Assembly: GCA_019722365.1 (NCBI GenBank) | Contig: JADFUC010001803.1 | Span: forward strand, 16,269-80,268 | DNA: 64,000 bases | Source of the DNA: Lithospermum erythrorhizon | Lineage: Eukaryota; Streptophyta; Magnoliopsida; Boraginales; Boraginaceae | Reading direction: 5' to 3' | In this document: positions 12,705-23,644 of the stretch, one piece after another | How positions within the stretch are numbered: position 1 is the first letter of the stretch | Layout of the letters: each line of letters begins with the position of its first letter | Notes under the pieces: model-generated | The model's input: the letters and a program-made list of their open reading frames with translations, nothing else | Database searches by the model: none | What the model was told of the DNA's origin: nothing | Made by a program: the position numbers and the translations under genes

Positions 12705-13044
12705 CTTTTGAAGTTATGCCCCTAGAAGACATAAAAGCAGCCTCCAGTTGAGGCATAATCATAGTCAACTGCTGCGGAGGCAAAACAGGTCCATTACTCC
12801 GACTGGGTAGTCGAAGTTACTGCACCCAGTTGGGCAAACTTCCACCCGGAATAGATCTAATCCATCAAAAATGTTTCCATCACCCGTGGTAAATAGACCA
12901 TGTCGGAGGTAACAACAACTGATGCTTGTCAGTCATAGCGGCGTTCACGAGTAGAAAGCGTTTGGTACATAAAGCGAGAAGGGTGCGACATTTGTGGAAG
13001 CCATCTCGAAGTTCTGCTAAGGTTAGTGTCAAATACATGGTTTA

Positions 13045-13786
13045 AGGCGTAGGAAGTTTCACGTTGAACCGCAGGAAGAATAATTGAACTAATTTAGAAA
13101 ATCAAACAAAGCTAAACATCTGACCAAGGCTTATTGTGAACACAATTTCCTTAAACCCAGTTGCTCCACTGCCATTGTGTGCTTAGGACTTTTTAAGAAA
13201 CAAGCGATTCCCGGATACAATGGTTAGAGCCGAATAACGCCTTAGAACCACTCTAAGCGGTGTTCGATGAGAGAGCAAGAGCATCACCAAAAAGAAAATT
13301 GTTTGTTTGTGTTTGTAAGGCTTAGTTGTTTTTGCTTATATGATTTAAGGGATGAAGTTGCTCCCACTTAAATAGAGTAGAAGGGGTGGTGATCGGTCCT
13401 CTACTCCTCTGCTTTGTAGCCACTTAACTCTGCGTTAGTTAATGGTGCTTGATACTTGAATGCAACTTAACTCCAAAGCGGAAGAAAGGCAAAGTCTCCA
13501 ACTTTGGGGTGCAAGCTATAATTAGCATATAATAGAGGCATCGTAAACTTCGAGGTTCAGGAAGACCTCCCAAGGCTCTCCCGGACTAATGTTATATATT
13601 ACATCCGACATAGAGTTTTACACTAGGACTGCCTCTAAATACTTTCGCGTGGAAAACTTTAGTATTCTCATGAGGAAAACTAGCGTTCTTCATGGCCCAA
13701 AATGGCCGTATATAAAGTGGGCGAAAGTATTCATTATCTTCCAATATGGTACATTCACTACTAAATTTTGCATTCATTTTCCAACA
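13045..13786 (-). repeat. 5' LTR of the minus-strand copia element
   Basis: It ends on the plus strand with cattttccaaca (13775-13786), the complement of the canonical TGTTGG start. The inner border near 13036 shows only a poor match to the tRNA-Met primer site (gtcaaataca). It differs from the 3' LTR by many indels, pointing to an old insertion. Confidence 0.75.
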
Positions 13787-14177
13787 CCTTTCGGTGACAT
13801 CAAATAAGTTTCCGAATTAGTTTAAAAGCTTCGTTTCAAAAATTGAAAATGTAAATTAAATTATACTCCGTATTTCCATCTATCGAAAGAGGGAAATCAT
13901 GTCAATAATACATAACAGGTATAGGCTAAAAACAGTATAAATGTATAATGTGTGCTTTATATGAGACAAATTGAGGAAATTATAGTGCAATTCCACTATC
14001 TTGTTTTGTTTGACTGTTGTTGTCAACCTTTGCGGCAAACATTGTAACCAACGAATCATTGTCTCTAGCAACCAAGATGATCATTAGTATCTCCGCTTGA
14101 ATTGGACAAATAAATTGACAAATTGGACCCACAAGCAAGCTTGAAATCTAATCTTTCTTATATTACCTCAAATCTCA
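13787..14177 (+). other. Promoter and leader region of the RIN4-like gene
   Basis: This 390-bp AT-rich gap separates the copia LTR from the RIN4-like start codon. No clear TATA box or other feature can be assigned. The LTR end lies within 400 bp of the start codon, so the retrotransposon may contribute to the promoter (inference). Confidence 0.35.
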
Positions 14178-15646
14178 ATGGACAATGTAAATGAACAACA
14201 ACCTGGAGAAAAACACAGCCAATTGATGTCTGTAAGTACCAACTTTCTTAAGGTTGCTTACTATCTGATTTCCTTTATCTTGCTTAGGCGGCAGTTTGTT
14301 CAGAGGCATTGAGACATGTTAATTGATTGATATTTTTCATAATGTTTTGCAGCAGCAAGGATCTCATATTCCTAAATTTGGAAACTGGGACAATGATAAT
14401 GTCCCTTACACAGCCTACTTTGAGAATGCAAGATCAGAGAAAAGTATTGTTGCACCAGGGTTCAATCCAAATGATCCTCAGGACAATCCAGAGGCCTTCA
14501 TGCATGATCACTCTAGAGGGGGAGGAGATAGACACCCTGTGTTAGCTTCAGCGAGAGCTCATCGCTTCAATCTGTCTACAGAAAAGAATCTTTTGAATAG
14601 TGCTGATAAAAGCAATTCCAATGATTCTCTTACAGATTCGAGCAGCGCCACCAGAGTTTCGGATAGGAAGAAGAATCCATCTCGAGGATTCTCACTGAAA
14701 AGCAGAAACAACCCCTCTCATGATTTTGTAAGTTCATTCTTTCTTGATAAATCCTTTCAATGTAAAATATATAACGAATGACTTTGCTAACCATAAGAAT
14801 ACATTGGAATTTGCATTACCTGTATCAATCACCGACACATTCTATGACACAATAATACAATTTGTTTACGAGTTGGTATGTGGAAAATTATTATTTTTTG
14901 TTACATATGTCAAATACCAAATTCATATGAAATGATTTTGAGTGATATTATCACACACAATGTGATCCATATAAAATTATAAATTATATTGTTTGATGCT
15001 CATGTTATTCTAAATGTATACCTGTTTACATAAATTTATTCGATTAAACTCAGTTTTCTCCTATATACTCAATTTCGTTAGTGTTATTCATTATGCGTAA
15101 TTTTTTGCATAATGTACTTGTATAAATTCAGAATTGTTTTGTATAAGAAAGAACATTGTATTGAATGTGTAAAGATTTTGGGCAGTCTTACACATCTGCA
15201 TCAGTGCCAAAATTTGGGGAATGGGATGAAAAAGATCCAAGATCAGGGGAAGGATTTACAGTAATTTTCAGCAAATTAAAGGATGAAAAACACACTGCAG
15301 CATCAAGATTTCCCACAGTGCACCCACAAAACACAAATTTCAACACTAACAAGCAGAAAAAGGAGAAGAAATGGAAATCGAAGGTAATGTTTCATACTAA
15401 TGAAAGCCTTAAAATTAATTGTTGGACTTGTTACTTGTGAAATAATCAGGCCGACCTTAAAATTTTATGAATTACTATTTTCTTCGTTTTTATTTGAATG
15501 AGTAGTACATAAATAAACAATGACATTAAAATAAAATCGGCGGAAACATTACTTTTATTTGTTCTTGATTATATTATTAATCAAAGTTATGATTTGTGTA
15601 ATATGTTTTGCAGATTTGTTGCTGCTTTCCCAAGGGTGGAAGATGA
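14178..15646 (+). CDS. RIN4: RIN4-like protein (RPM1-interacting protein 4 family), complete
   Basis: RIN4 is a plasma-membrane immune hub that is targeted by bacterial effectors and guarded by NLR receptors. Four exons join in frame: 14178-14231, 14353-14727, 15186-15383 and 15614-15646, for 219 residues, close to the 211 of Arabidopsis RIN4. The first NOI motif is IPKFGNWDN (residues 24-32), continuing into VPYTAYFENAR. The second is VPKFGEWDE (150-158) with GFTVIFSKLKDEK; its Thr168 sits where Arabidopsis has the phosphorylated Thr166. Both PxFGxW sites are the AvrRpt2 cleavage consensus. The tail ICCCFPKGGR has the Cys cluster that is acylated for membrane attachment. The middle is Ser/Asn-rich and disordered. 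A second in-frame ATG at 14226 would start MSQQGSHIPKFG, closer to usual RIN4 N-termini, so the first 16 residues may be absent. The exon 2 acceptor could also lie 3 nt downstream. Confidence 0.93.
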
Positions 15647-17121
15647 AATGATCCTGTTATTGATAGACTAATTCTTACTTGAACCATACTCTATTAAGTT
15701 GAAAGATATAGCATCTATATTAGTATAATACATTTTTATTTTATTGTTCTTGCAAACTTTTGGTACAAGAATGATTTATATGTACTTTGTTGGAACGTAT
15801 ACATCGAAAATGCTTATGCAATGTGCGTTCTATAAATATGTGTGCATCAGATTTTGAACAAAAATAGTTTCACACCTAGTAAAGTTATTATGGTAATAAA
15901 ATGTATATTTTGGCATCATGATAAAACGAGAAATTTGGTAAACTAGACATGGGTTTTAAGTTTTGGTATACTTATTTTTTTTTTTCAACACTACTACACC
16001 CTTTTTATAAAAAGACAAAAATATCCACATTTTACTCCTACTTCTTTCTCTTTATTCAAAGCCAAAATCACCATCGTCATTGCCATGCCCCTTGTTGCCG
16101 TCGCGCGTCGCTCATTTTTCATCCTTTCTTGTTCTTCAAAACACCACCACCATCCCAAACCCTTTCCTTCTTTTCTTCAAACCACCACCCACTTGATGCT
16201 CCTGACTTCTTTTCCTTTCCCTTCCCGATTCATCTTCATTTAGTGGTTGGTGGTTTGGTTTTGAAGAAGGAACCTCTTGAAAGCGAGCAAAGAGGCATGC
16301 AGCAGTCTACATTCACCAATTAGAGCGGGATGGAGTCGGGAATCGCTTGACGCCTTTTATAAATCTAATTAATACAAATCTGTCCGACCCCAAACCCGAG
16401 CCCATGAGAATTCGATCTCATGCTTAGTGTTCTGCATTTTAGTCAGCCAATTGAAATGCTAAAGAGCTGCAGGCAAATAGCGCCCGACTCCCGAGCCGTC
16501 TCCGTTATTCAGGCTAGAGCGAATGCCATTAATCGACTCTAGCAGTCTCCATTTAATCAGGCTCTAACTCGTATCATACATAACCGACTCGATCCGACTC
16601 ATAGGCTTCCCGACTCGGCCGACTCCGTAACGATTAAAATAAAATCCATTTCCGACTGTCGCCCGTTCAAAGACGATGCGAAAAAAAATTCAAAGTTCGA
16701 GTCTCAACCAAAAACATCAAAGATGAAGCAATAGAACATGACACATAAAATCCACAAAGTTCCGTCTCGACCATTCGAAGACCGTGTAATAACATGCGTA
16801 GCGAAATTTGGAAGCTTGCAAAAAATCCATCAAATCATACAAACAAATATAAAAACATCGAAAGATCCGATTCATTAAACTCATACAAGCAAATAAAAAG
16901 CATTAAAGATTCAAACATAAAAATATAACAATTCATATAACTGCTTACATATTAAATATCAAACATAGTAAACATCGAACATTAATTCATATAAATATGA
17001 AGCTTATATTAAATATTCTATTCATATAAACATCAAACATTAATTTATATAAAAGCATCAAACATTAACGTAAAATTAAAATAAAAAAGCAATTAGCTAT
17101 TAAGCTTGAATAAAGTATTTC
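15647..17121 (+). other. Intergenic DNA with repeat debris
   Basis: 15647-15950 is likely the 3' untranslated region and flank of the RIN4-like gene. 15960-16320 is pyrimidine-rich with a chance open frame. 16320-16680 is unusually CpG-containing with many gactcc/cgactc phrases (cccgactc, gccgtctccg), like a transposon end. 16800-17100 has short repeats of catataaa, aacatcaaacatta and similar. No gene seen. Confidence 0.4.
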
Positions 17122-19200
17122 CACTACAACAAAAAGTAACAAAAATAAATTACAAATATATTTATCAAACTACATTATTAAAGATAATAACAAAAATTAA
17201 AAAAAATAGAAGAAGTAAATTGCCTTTTGAAACTCAACCTCTTTCTACAAAAATATATATAAATTAGAAATTACCTCCTTGAATTCATTACATACAAAAT
17301 AAAAGTGAATAAAGTATTAATAATTACCTCTTTAAAATTCACGCAAAATAAAAATTACATTGAAAGGTTAGTAGACAATAAATTGTAAATGAAATTAATA
17401 ACATAAAATAAAGAGGATATTATGTTTGGAAAAAAATTATTGGAATGATGATAATGTGAGTTATATATAGGGGAATATGAAAATCTATGACCGAATACCA
17501 ATCCCGTCGCCAAATTGATATCTCGTCGCCATCCCGACTCCATTTGAAAATAAATTATTTGAATTTTCCTCAATTTTTTGGAGATAGGAAATATAGGCTT
17601 GAAAAACCGTCTCACGTCAGGCTTCTTTGCACTTCTCGGGTGGAAAAGATTGCGAGAAATTTTTTTGAGCCCGTTTCCATCGACTATCTGTGTATGCTCA
17701 TTTATAGAAAAAAAGAGATGGAGTTTTGCGAACCAAACTCCTGTCATGAACACAATGTCAGAAGTAATAAATACATATCATAGTTTTTGAACCTGATATC
17801 AAAAACTGATAAATACAAAATACTACACTACACTTTCGTTGTGCATTTGATATGAAGTTTTAAGACAAAAGTTACCCAAATTACTATGAAAAACTTGTAA
17901 CCCAAAATATTTGATTATTAATTGTATTAGGAGAGGTTGTCTTCCTCATCATCGTCATGAGCGCGTTTGGGGTAGTCGGGCTAAATGTCTGAACCCGTCT
18001 CCATGATCGGATGCCGTTGTTCTCCTCTTTAACAATACTTGAAAAGCGCCGGTTCAACAACGGAAACATCATTGATTAAATCAATAGAACATGAGGAGGT
18101 TGTTCTTGGAGAATATATTCAATATTCAAGAGGGAGGCATCCACATTTGCATATGAGTCCAATCGACTCGGCCTACCGTGTTCGATTCGTTTCTGTGCTT
18201 GTAGCTATGATCTCATTGCGTACATAACGGAGATAATATACTTGTTGGTAATGCGGGATGCTAGGATAAATGGGTCATCTTTAGAACCTACTGCTTTTTA
18301 TTGTTTGATTTGAACCATTCCGTTCTTAGGATGGACTTGCGTCCAACAAAATTATTAAAACCATAAACATTGAAGGAAAACTGATTAATAAATGGCTTCG
18401 AGCCGTGCGACAACTCCCAAATCTCTCTAAGACACCATAGTAGTCAACGTGATCATCATCTTGGTAGCATGAACCCTTGACACAAACACCGCTATTGTAA
18501 GTGCTCTTGTGCAATCGCGCTTTGCTTGATATCAAATAGTACCCCGTTGATGTAGTACCACTTTATGCACTTTTGATTGCAGTGGGACCTAATGAAAAAG
18601 AATTCTCGGTGTGGGTATTGTCCATATTATTCGTACATACTTTGAAACCATTAGGCGAATTATTGGCGGCGTCACGATTTTTAAATGCGTGCAGCCGCGC
18701 CGAGGATTGACTAAATTGAGCGGCGTGGTAGATCCTAAAACAAAACGTTATACGTTTAGTTAAGTATTATATCACATAGAGTGATTAATTGAAATGCTAA
18801 ATATACACTTACTGAAGAGTTTCATGTACTTCAGGTGTATTGCAGAGAATATACATGTGAAGCGGTGTTGTAGTTAACCCATTCGGTATACGTAGCCCCA
18901 TTTCTGAAGCGTGCAGCGTCTGGAGCAACGAAGCTTGATAACTTAAGCAGGTTAGATCGTCCCGAATCCGGTCAGTCTGTCGTGCCTCCTTGGTCGATTT
19001 AAGTTGGTTTCAATTCCTTCTCGAAGTACATTGGAACAAAAGTTTAGAAACCTCTTTGACCAAATATACCATGTGACCATGATCCCAAGCATGCAAACTT
19101 TTATAAGGTTAGTTAGATGAGTAAACCTACAAAGCAGTATGAAAATATAATAAAAGTGAAAACTCACGACTCGAAAAGGTACATCCATCATCTTCTTGCT
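17122..19200 (-). mobile_element. Relic of a CACTA (En/Spm) DNA transposon
   Basis: A CACTA-type terminus, CACTACAACAAAAAG, lies at 17122-17136 and would be the 3' end of a minus-strand element. About 0.8 kb further in are minus-strand remains of the C-terminal part of a plant CACTA transposase-associated protein (see next entry). No matching right terminus (TTGTAGTG) was found, so the right border is approximate and the element is probably truncated or interrupted. Confidence 0.6.
17940..18920 (-). pseudogene. CACTA transposon protein fragment with DUF4216-like region
   Basis: Minus-strand frames resemble the C-terminal region of plant CACTA proteins. 18820-18920 reads LHMYILCNTPEV, like the linker before DUF4216. 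18400-18510 reads YNSGVCVKGSCYQDDD then HVDYYGVLERF, matching the DUF4216 core (TQNSG...V.YYGVL). Near 18235-18290 is DPFILAS, the conserved segment before QVFY. 17940-17990 is an Asp/Glu-rich tail. Frames are broken by stops, so it is non-functional. Recognition is from memory of family motifs. Confidence 0.6.
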
Positions 19201-19660
19201 TGGGACCTCCGTTTAAAAAGCTTCGTATGACAAATGTATCGGTAGGTGTTCCATTCACGTCATAAAAAGCGAAGGTAGAATATCTTCTCCATCTTACAAA
19301 TTATCTCAGCAAATATTACGCCCAAGGTACTCTACATGTTCCACATTTAGAGTTTTTGGCATTTATATAAGTGAAGATATAACACCCTTTATGATTGTTT
19401 CCTAATGGGGAATAGGCGAGGAGATGATGAGTCTTTACATGAAGTAACCGTTACCTGATAATATGTACATCATAACTTTTAGTCGGTAAAGGTTACATTT
19501 CTTTTATCTTGCAATGTTTGAAGCGTATACATCGGATGTATAAATAATGTTTAAATATAATAATAACGTATGGAGACGGTATGGAGTCGGTTTTATATTT
19601 TTAAAGTTAGAGACGGGATAGGAAGCGGTATGTGAAGATTACCTTTGGTTCGAATTTTTC
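19200..19660 (-). other. Unassigned repeat DNA right of the CACTA relic
   Basis: AT-rich without a usable frame. 19560-19640 has ggagacggtatggagtcgg and gagacgggatagg, complementary in flavour to the cgactcc phrases at 16330-16680. These may be ends of one element carrying this material, but I cannot align them into a clear inverted repeat by eye. Confidence 0.25.
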
Positions 19661-19689
19661 TTCGGTTAAGCTTAGATTGAGTGCCGTGA

Positions 19690-20793
19690 CCGTTTGTTCA
19701 TATATAAGAGCAAGAATTTCCTAGAGGATTTTGGTTTAAAGTCTAAGGGTTTTAGTGATTATTCTGATAATAAATGGCCGGATGATTTGCCACCATTCTT
19801 AGACGTAAGCCTTGATTTAAACAACCATAGGGAGTTTCCTCCGAATGTCAATAAGGATCATACCATTCCTTAGTTTCAATTATTTGATGGAGAGGAAAAT
19901 TTTTCTACAAATTGTATTGGAAGAGCCATTATTCCTACTGGTACTCGAGATAGAAGGGTCACTAAGACTATATCGTCTCTTCTATACAATTTCAAGAATA
20001 GGCTCCCAATCAATCTTCCTGTTATCATGCGGCTCGCATGAATTATGCGATATTGATCTTTAAGACTACTCTGCTTTCGCATGGTATCTTATATCACATA
20101 TTATGCGAAAGTGGAAGATAATTCCTAGTGGTCCATCTTTGGGTAAAACTGTCTTAACTGGGAGGTCTTTGATTAGGAATCAAAAGATGGTTTGTTATAA
20201 TGGGAAGATTTTATGAAATTGGGAGATTGATGAGGCTTCTCTAGAAGATCGTGTTCAAATTGATTTAATTCGAGGTGTAGGATCTTCATTGGGGAATGTA
20301 AATGAGAATGTAGAAGATAAGAGTGATGGTGATGAGAACCGAGAAGGCGTGTGGGTGGTGAGATGTTGTCCGTCGAGAAGTGCGCCAGCGATGAGGCTGG
20401 TCTCTTAGCGGAGATGAGACGGTTGTTCTATAGACAGGACCGGTTAGCAGAGACTCGGGACCGTATCTCACAGAGGTTAGATGCACAAGAGCTTAGACAG
20501 AAGAAAGACAGGAAATATTTGAAGGGTCTTTTGAAATTCATGAAGTGTTTTGGGAAAGGAAAGGGCCCAGTGTAGAAGCTCAAAGACATCTTGATCATTC
20601 GGATTCCGACCCTGAGGTTGATGAGCATCAGACTATTTCAGGGACTCCCGTGCTTACGAATTTCATCATCCTTCTTCAGGTAATGACGATGGTGGCATGG
20701 GGTTCTTTTCGGGTCATTCGGGTGGCTTTTGATTCTGATGGCATCTTGATTCTGATGGCACCTCCTCTTTTTGATGATCTCAAAGGGGGAGAA
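19690..20793 (+). pseudogene. Degenerate retrotransposon 3' ORF with coiled coil, followed by a polypurine tract
   Basis: A broken plus-strand frame starts near 19715 (EDFGLKSKGFSDYSDN, then LPPFLDVSLDLNN) and ends in a 72-residue clean part at 20351-20575 rich in Arg, Glu, Leu and Lys (LLAEMRRLFYRQDRLAETRD, then LDAQELRQKKDRKYLKGLLK), consistent with a coiled coil. A last frame ends LFDDLKGGE just before aaagggggagaa (20782-20793), a typical polypurine tract. Extra 3' ORFs with coiled coils occur in Sirevirus-type copia and Athila-type gypsy elements, so I infer an element of that kind. No pol domain is seen beside it. Confidence 0.4.
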
Positions 20794-21129
20794 TGACTTT
20801 AATGACTTATGCTTTATGTTTTTCGGATATTTATGTTGTCTGATATTTGATATTGTGTGTGTGGTTTATTTGTTTTTTTAAGATCATGTTGTGGTTTAAT
20901 TGTTTTGCGACATCATGATCTTGTGATTCATTTGATATCTTATCAAACAAGAGAATCTTATGTTGAGGGAGAGCTTTGCTTACTTTTTATTATCCTTACT
21001 CTCCCACAGCATCGGTTAATTTGTTATCATAAAAAAGTAGAATTTGTTGACTCACGAGTCACTAATCACCCCATTTTGATAATAACAGTACATTTAAATA
21101 CTAATATTTGTTTAAGTAGAGAGCTTACA

Positions 21130-21174
21130 TAGTGCGCTGGTGGCATTACGGCACAAGAATCGGAGGTCGAGACC
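21130..21174 (+). repeat. tRNA-derived SINE-like promoter pair
   Basis: A-box-like tagtgcgctgg at 21130-21140 and B-box-like ggtcgagacc at 21165-21174, 24 nt apart, as in RNA polymerase III promoters of tRNA-derived SINEs. It is not a tRNA gene: no cloverleaf can be drawn. It sits inside the probable LTR. Confidence 0.35.
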
Positions 21175-21820
21175 ACGCGCCGGCCATTTTATGTGTTCAT
21201 TGCTTTATAGGCATTGTGTAAGAATATCTCACAGCTTATTAGTTGTTTTGTATTTGTGAGAGAATGGCTTTTGGGTTTTAAATTGAGCTTTTAAATATTT
21301 TTAACTTACTTGATTGATAAGTCCTTGTTATGTTGTTCATGTTTGATTGTTGATTGAATCAATCTCGAATCTTAGTGTAATGACTTGGTGTCATTTAAGT
21401 GAGAATCGGAATTGAATCAGCTGACTTAAATCAAGCAGAAAAAGCGAGTCCATCGAGACACTCCGTCGAGTCCTATGGCTACCGATGGTAGTCTACAAAT
21501 GGCGAGCAAGTAGCTTTCCTTTGGCTTCGCCAGTGCTTCATCGTGCTCTCCAGCCGAGTGAGCACTTTCGATGAATAGAAAGGACCAGTGAGCTCCCAAA
21601 ATTGCATTGTGTGCTCTGCATCGTGTGCCCAGGTCACGATGAGGCACTCCCATGGGTGTTTGGCTTGTTCAATCAAGATTCGCCGAGGAAGCTTTCATCG
21701 AGGCGTAGCAGCTACATGAGCACTGCGATGAGTTGCGAATGCGACGTTGGTGCTCCACGTCGTGGGTTGTTGACGCGTGTGAATTACCGATGGAGTGGTT
21801 TTCGAACTAATTTTCATCGC

Positions 21821-21830
21821 TATAAAAAGG
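21821..21830 (+). promoter_or_regulatory. TATA box of the probable long LTR
   Basis: tataaaaagg preceded by cgc, in the usual form of a plant LTR promoter. Transcription would start about 30 bp downstream. Confidence 0.45.
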
Positions 21831-22710
21831 AAACCTTCCATTTGAAATCCTTTTGTCGGCTTATCAAAATATCGATCTTGAATTATCCAAATCAAAAGCC
21901 ATCTAAAACAACTTTATCTTTTCAATCTTAATTTGATGTGAGATTTTCATAAATCTAAATTATAATACTCTTGTATCCCCAATCCGTTGAAGTTATCTTG
22001 TTGAAGAGTAAAACTTTTCTTTGAGAAAAGGTTAATACAGGCTCCGCAGTAAGTGGTTTCTTACTTGAAAGTTAAAGCTCGATTGTGTGGGTTGATTAAG
22101 CGAGATTGCTAATTAAACCCACAGTAGTAGCTAGAAGGTTTGTTGAAGAGTTGAGTTGACGCTTGAATGCTCGGTGATACGAGGTAGCTTGAGGAGATTC
22201 TCGAGTACTTTAGAGGCGTAGCTAGGTGTCTAGTGGATTCTTTAGAGGTGTATTGTGAGTTCAGCTTGCTTATGCGCCACAGTGGTGAACTCGAAAATAA
22301 TACGAGGTTACTTTTCAAATCCGAGATTGGAAAGCGGTCGAAACAGGTTTGTCGAAGCTCGTTATATAGATTCAATGTATAAATCTCATCTCTTATCTAT
22401 TTACAATCAATTTATATTATTGTTATTGCTAGAAATTGACATTTGATAAATTGTACTTGTGATTGTGTAATTGTGTGAATTGACTTAAGGTTTAAGTTGA
22501 ATTGGGAATAGTTCATTAGCCGTGTTATTAACCATTAATCTTATAACTATTTGATATGGATTGGTTTAATTGTACCATAATGGACTAATGGCCCATTATA
22601 TAGAACCTGATAGGCGCGAAGCCCAGGGCGAAGTCAAATCCGCAATCAAATGGGGCTCAGGATCGTGACAACTTGTCCACGTCCACAAACCTAGACTCCC
22701 AAGTATTTCT

Positions 22711-22718
22711 TATAAATA
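22711..22718 (+). promoter_or_regulatory. TATA box in the copia LTR
   Basis: tataaata in the context cttataaataccc, about 900 bp before the primer-binding site; a likely promoter of the element. Confidence 0.45.
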
Positions 22719-23609
22719 CCCATCATATGCCTTCATTTGGAGGTAATGCTAAAGCCCGAATAACTCTCTTGTTCAATAACTTTCAAAGCATTTAGTCATT
22801 ATAGTTGAATTGAAGTGTTTAAGCTTGTCGACCAATGATCCTTGACAGATAGTGAAATGCTTATTCAAGAGTCGGCAAGGGATCTTTCATTTGTTACCAT
22901 ATACGAAGAGGATGTGAGGAATCACAGCAAATAATTCGATTGAGCTTATGGGCATTCTTGTCAATCAAAGGAACAAAAGATACGTCTAAAATCAAATGGG
23001 AAAGTTGACCCGAGCATTTTATTATCTACAAGATGGAAGTTTTAGATTTATAACAATGTTGCTATAAAGCGTTGCGTAATACTACTTATTTATGTGTAGA
23101 CCGTTTGCAAATATGAGGGTGTCGAAACAAGAGTGTGATGCATATTATATTGAAGCATAAAAAGCTTTGTGTGAGGATTTAATGTGTAGAATTTGAATGT
23201 ACGGAGTGTTACTATAAACTCCATTAGTATTGTACAACTGTCTGTGACACCTGGTTACAACAGTTTTATTCTAGTGAAAAGTATTGTAGTTTACACATAC
23301 TAGGGATAGTAGTGTGTAGTGAAGGATAGGGGTGTTATAGTCAGGGGGAGCCTGAGCTTATACATTCAGATTGGAGTAGAATAGGGCGAAGAGAATGGGG
23401 AGCATTCGAGTAAGACCTTATTTGTAATTCTTGATGCATATTGGAATCATTATTTGGGAAGCTTGCCCCAGACGTAGGTGCTACTTTGGCCCGGATTACC
23501 GGTATGTGTTTTACTTTGAATATTTACTTTCACAGTTGTTGTTGGTCTTAGAGTTATTGACAATTAATTACATCGCCTTGTTATTTGGGGTAGATTACAC
23601 AATTTCAAT

Positions 23610-23622
23610 TGGTATCGAGGCG
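23610..23622 (+). promoter_or_regulatory. Primer-binding site for initiator tRNA-Met
   Basis: tggtatcgaggcg, one transposition away from the standard TGGTATCAGAGCG of copia elements, followed by gggccac as often seen. It fixes the end of the left LTR at about 23609. Confidence 0.75.
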
Positions 23623-23644
23623 GGCCACTCACATCTTATAAGAA

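Larger units (their letters stand above)
7815..13786 (-). mobile_element. Decayed Ty1/copia LTR retrotransposon, minus strand
   Basis: Two related repeats of about 740-850 bp bound the element, at about 7815-8667 and 13045-13786. Read on the minus strand the LTR begins TGTTGGAAAATGAATGCAAA, a typical copia start. A purine-rich tract (tgtgggga on the minus strand) lies just inside the left LTR at about 8668-8680, as expected for a polypurine tract. Interior minus-strand fragments match copia Gag, reverse transcriptase and RNase H in the correct 5'-to-3' order from high to low coordinates. Every domain is broken by stops and small indels, so it is non-autonomous today. The left LTR carries an internal duplication (agagtagaaggggtg near 8130 and 8236). 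The outer boundary at the low-coordinate side is approximate. Confidence 0.85.
20794..22500 (+). repeat. Probable long LTR after the coiled-coil ORF
   Basis: It starts TGACTTTAATGACTTATG directly after the polypurine tract. It has a TATA-like box (tataaaaagg, 21821-21830) and CG-rich phrases such as ccatcgagacactccgtcgag near 21450, in the style of long plant copia LTRs. The right border is not resolved and is placed only roughly. A second copy is not visible in the window. Confidence 0.4.

Noticed and set aside
15949..16323. 124-codon open frame
   Set aside because: Composition (Phe, His, Pro and Ser from a pyrimidine-rich tract) suggests low-complexity DNA. No domain or gene context.
17355..17783. 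Overlapping open frames of 98-132 codons on both strands
   Set aside because: They lie in CACTA 3' subterminal DNA and resemble no family; chance frames.
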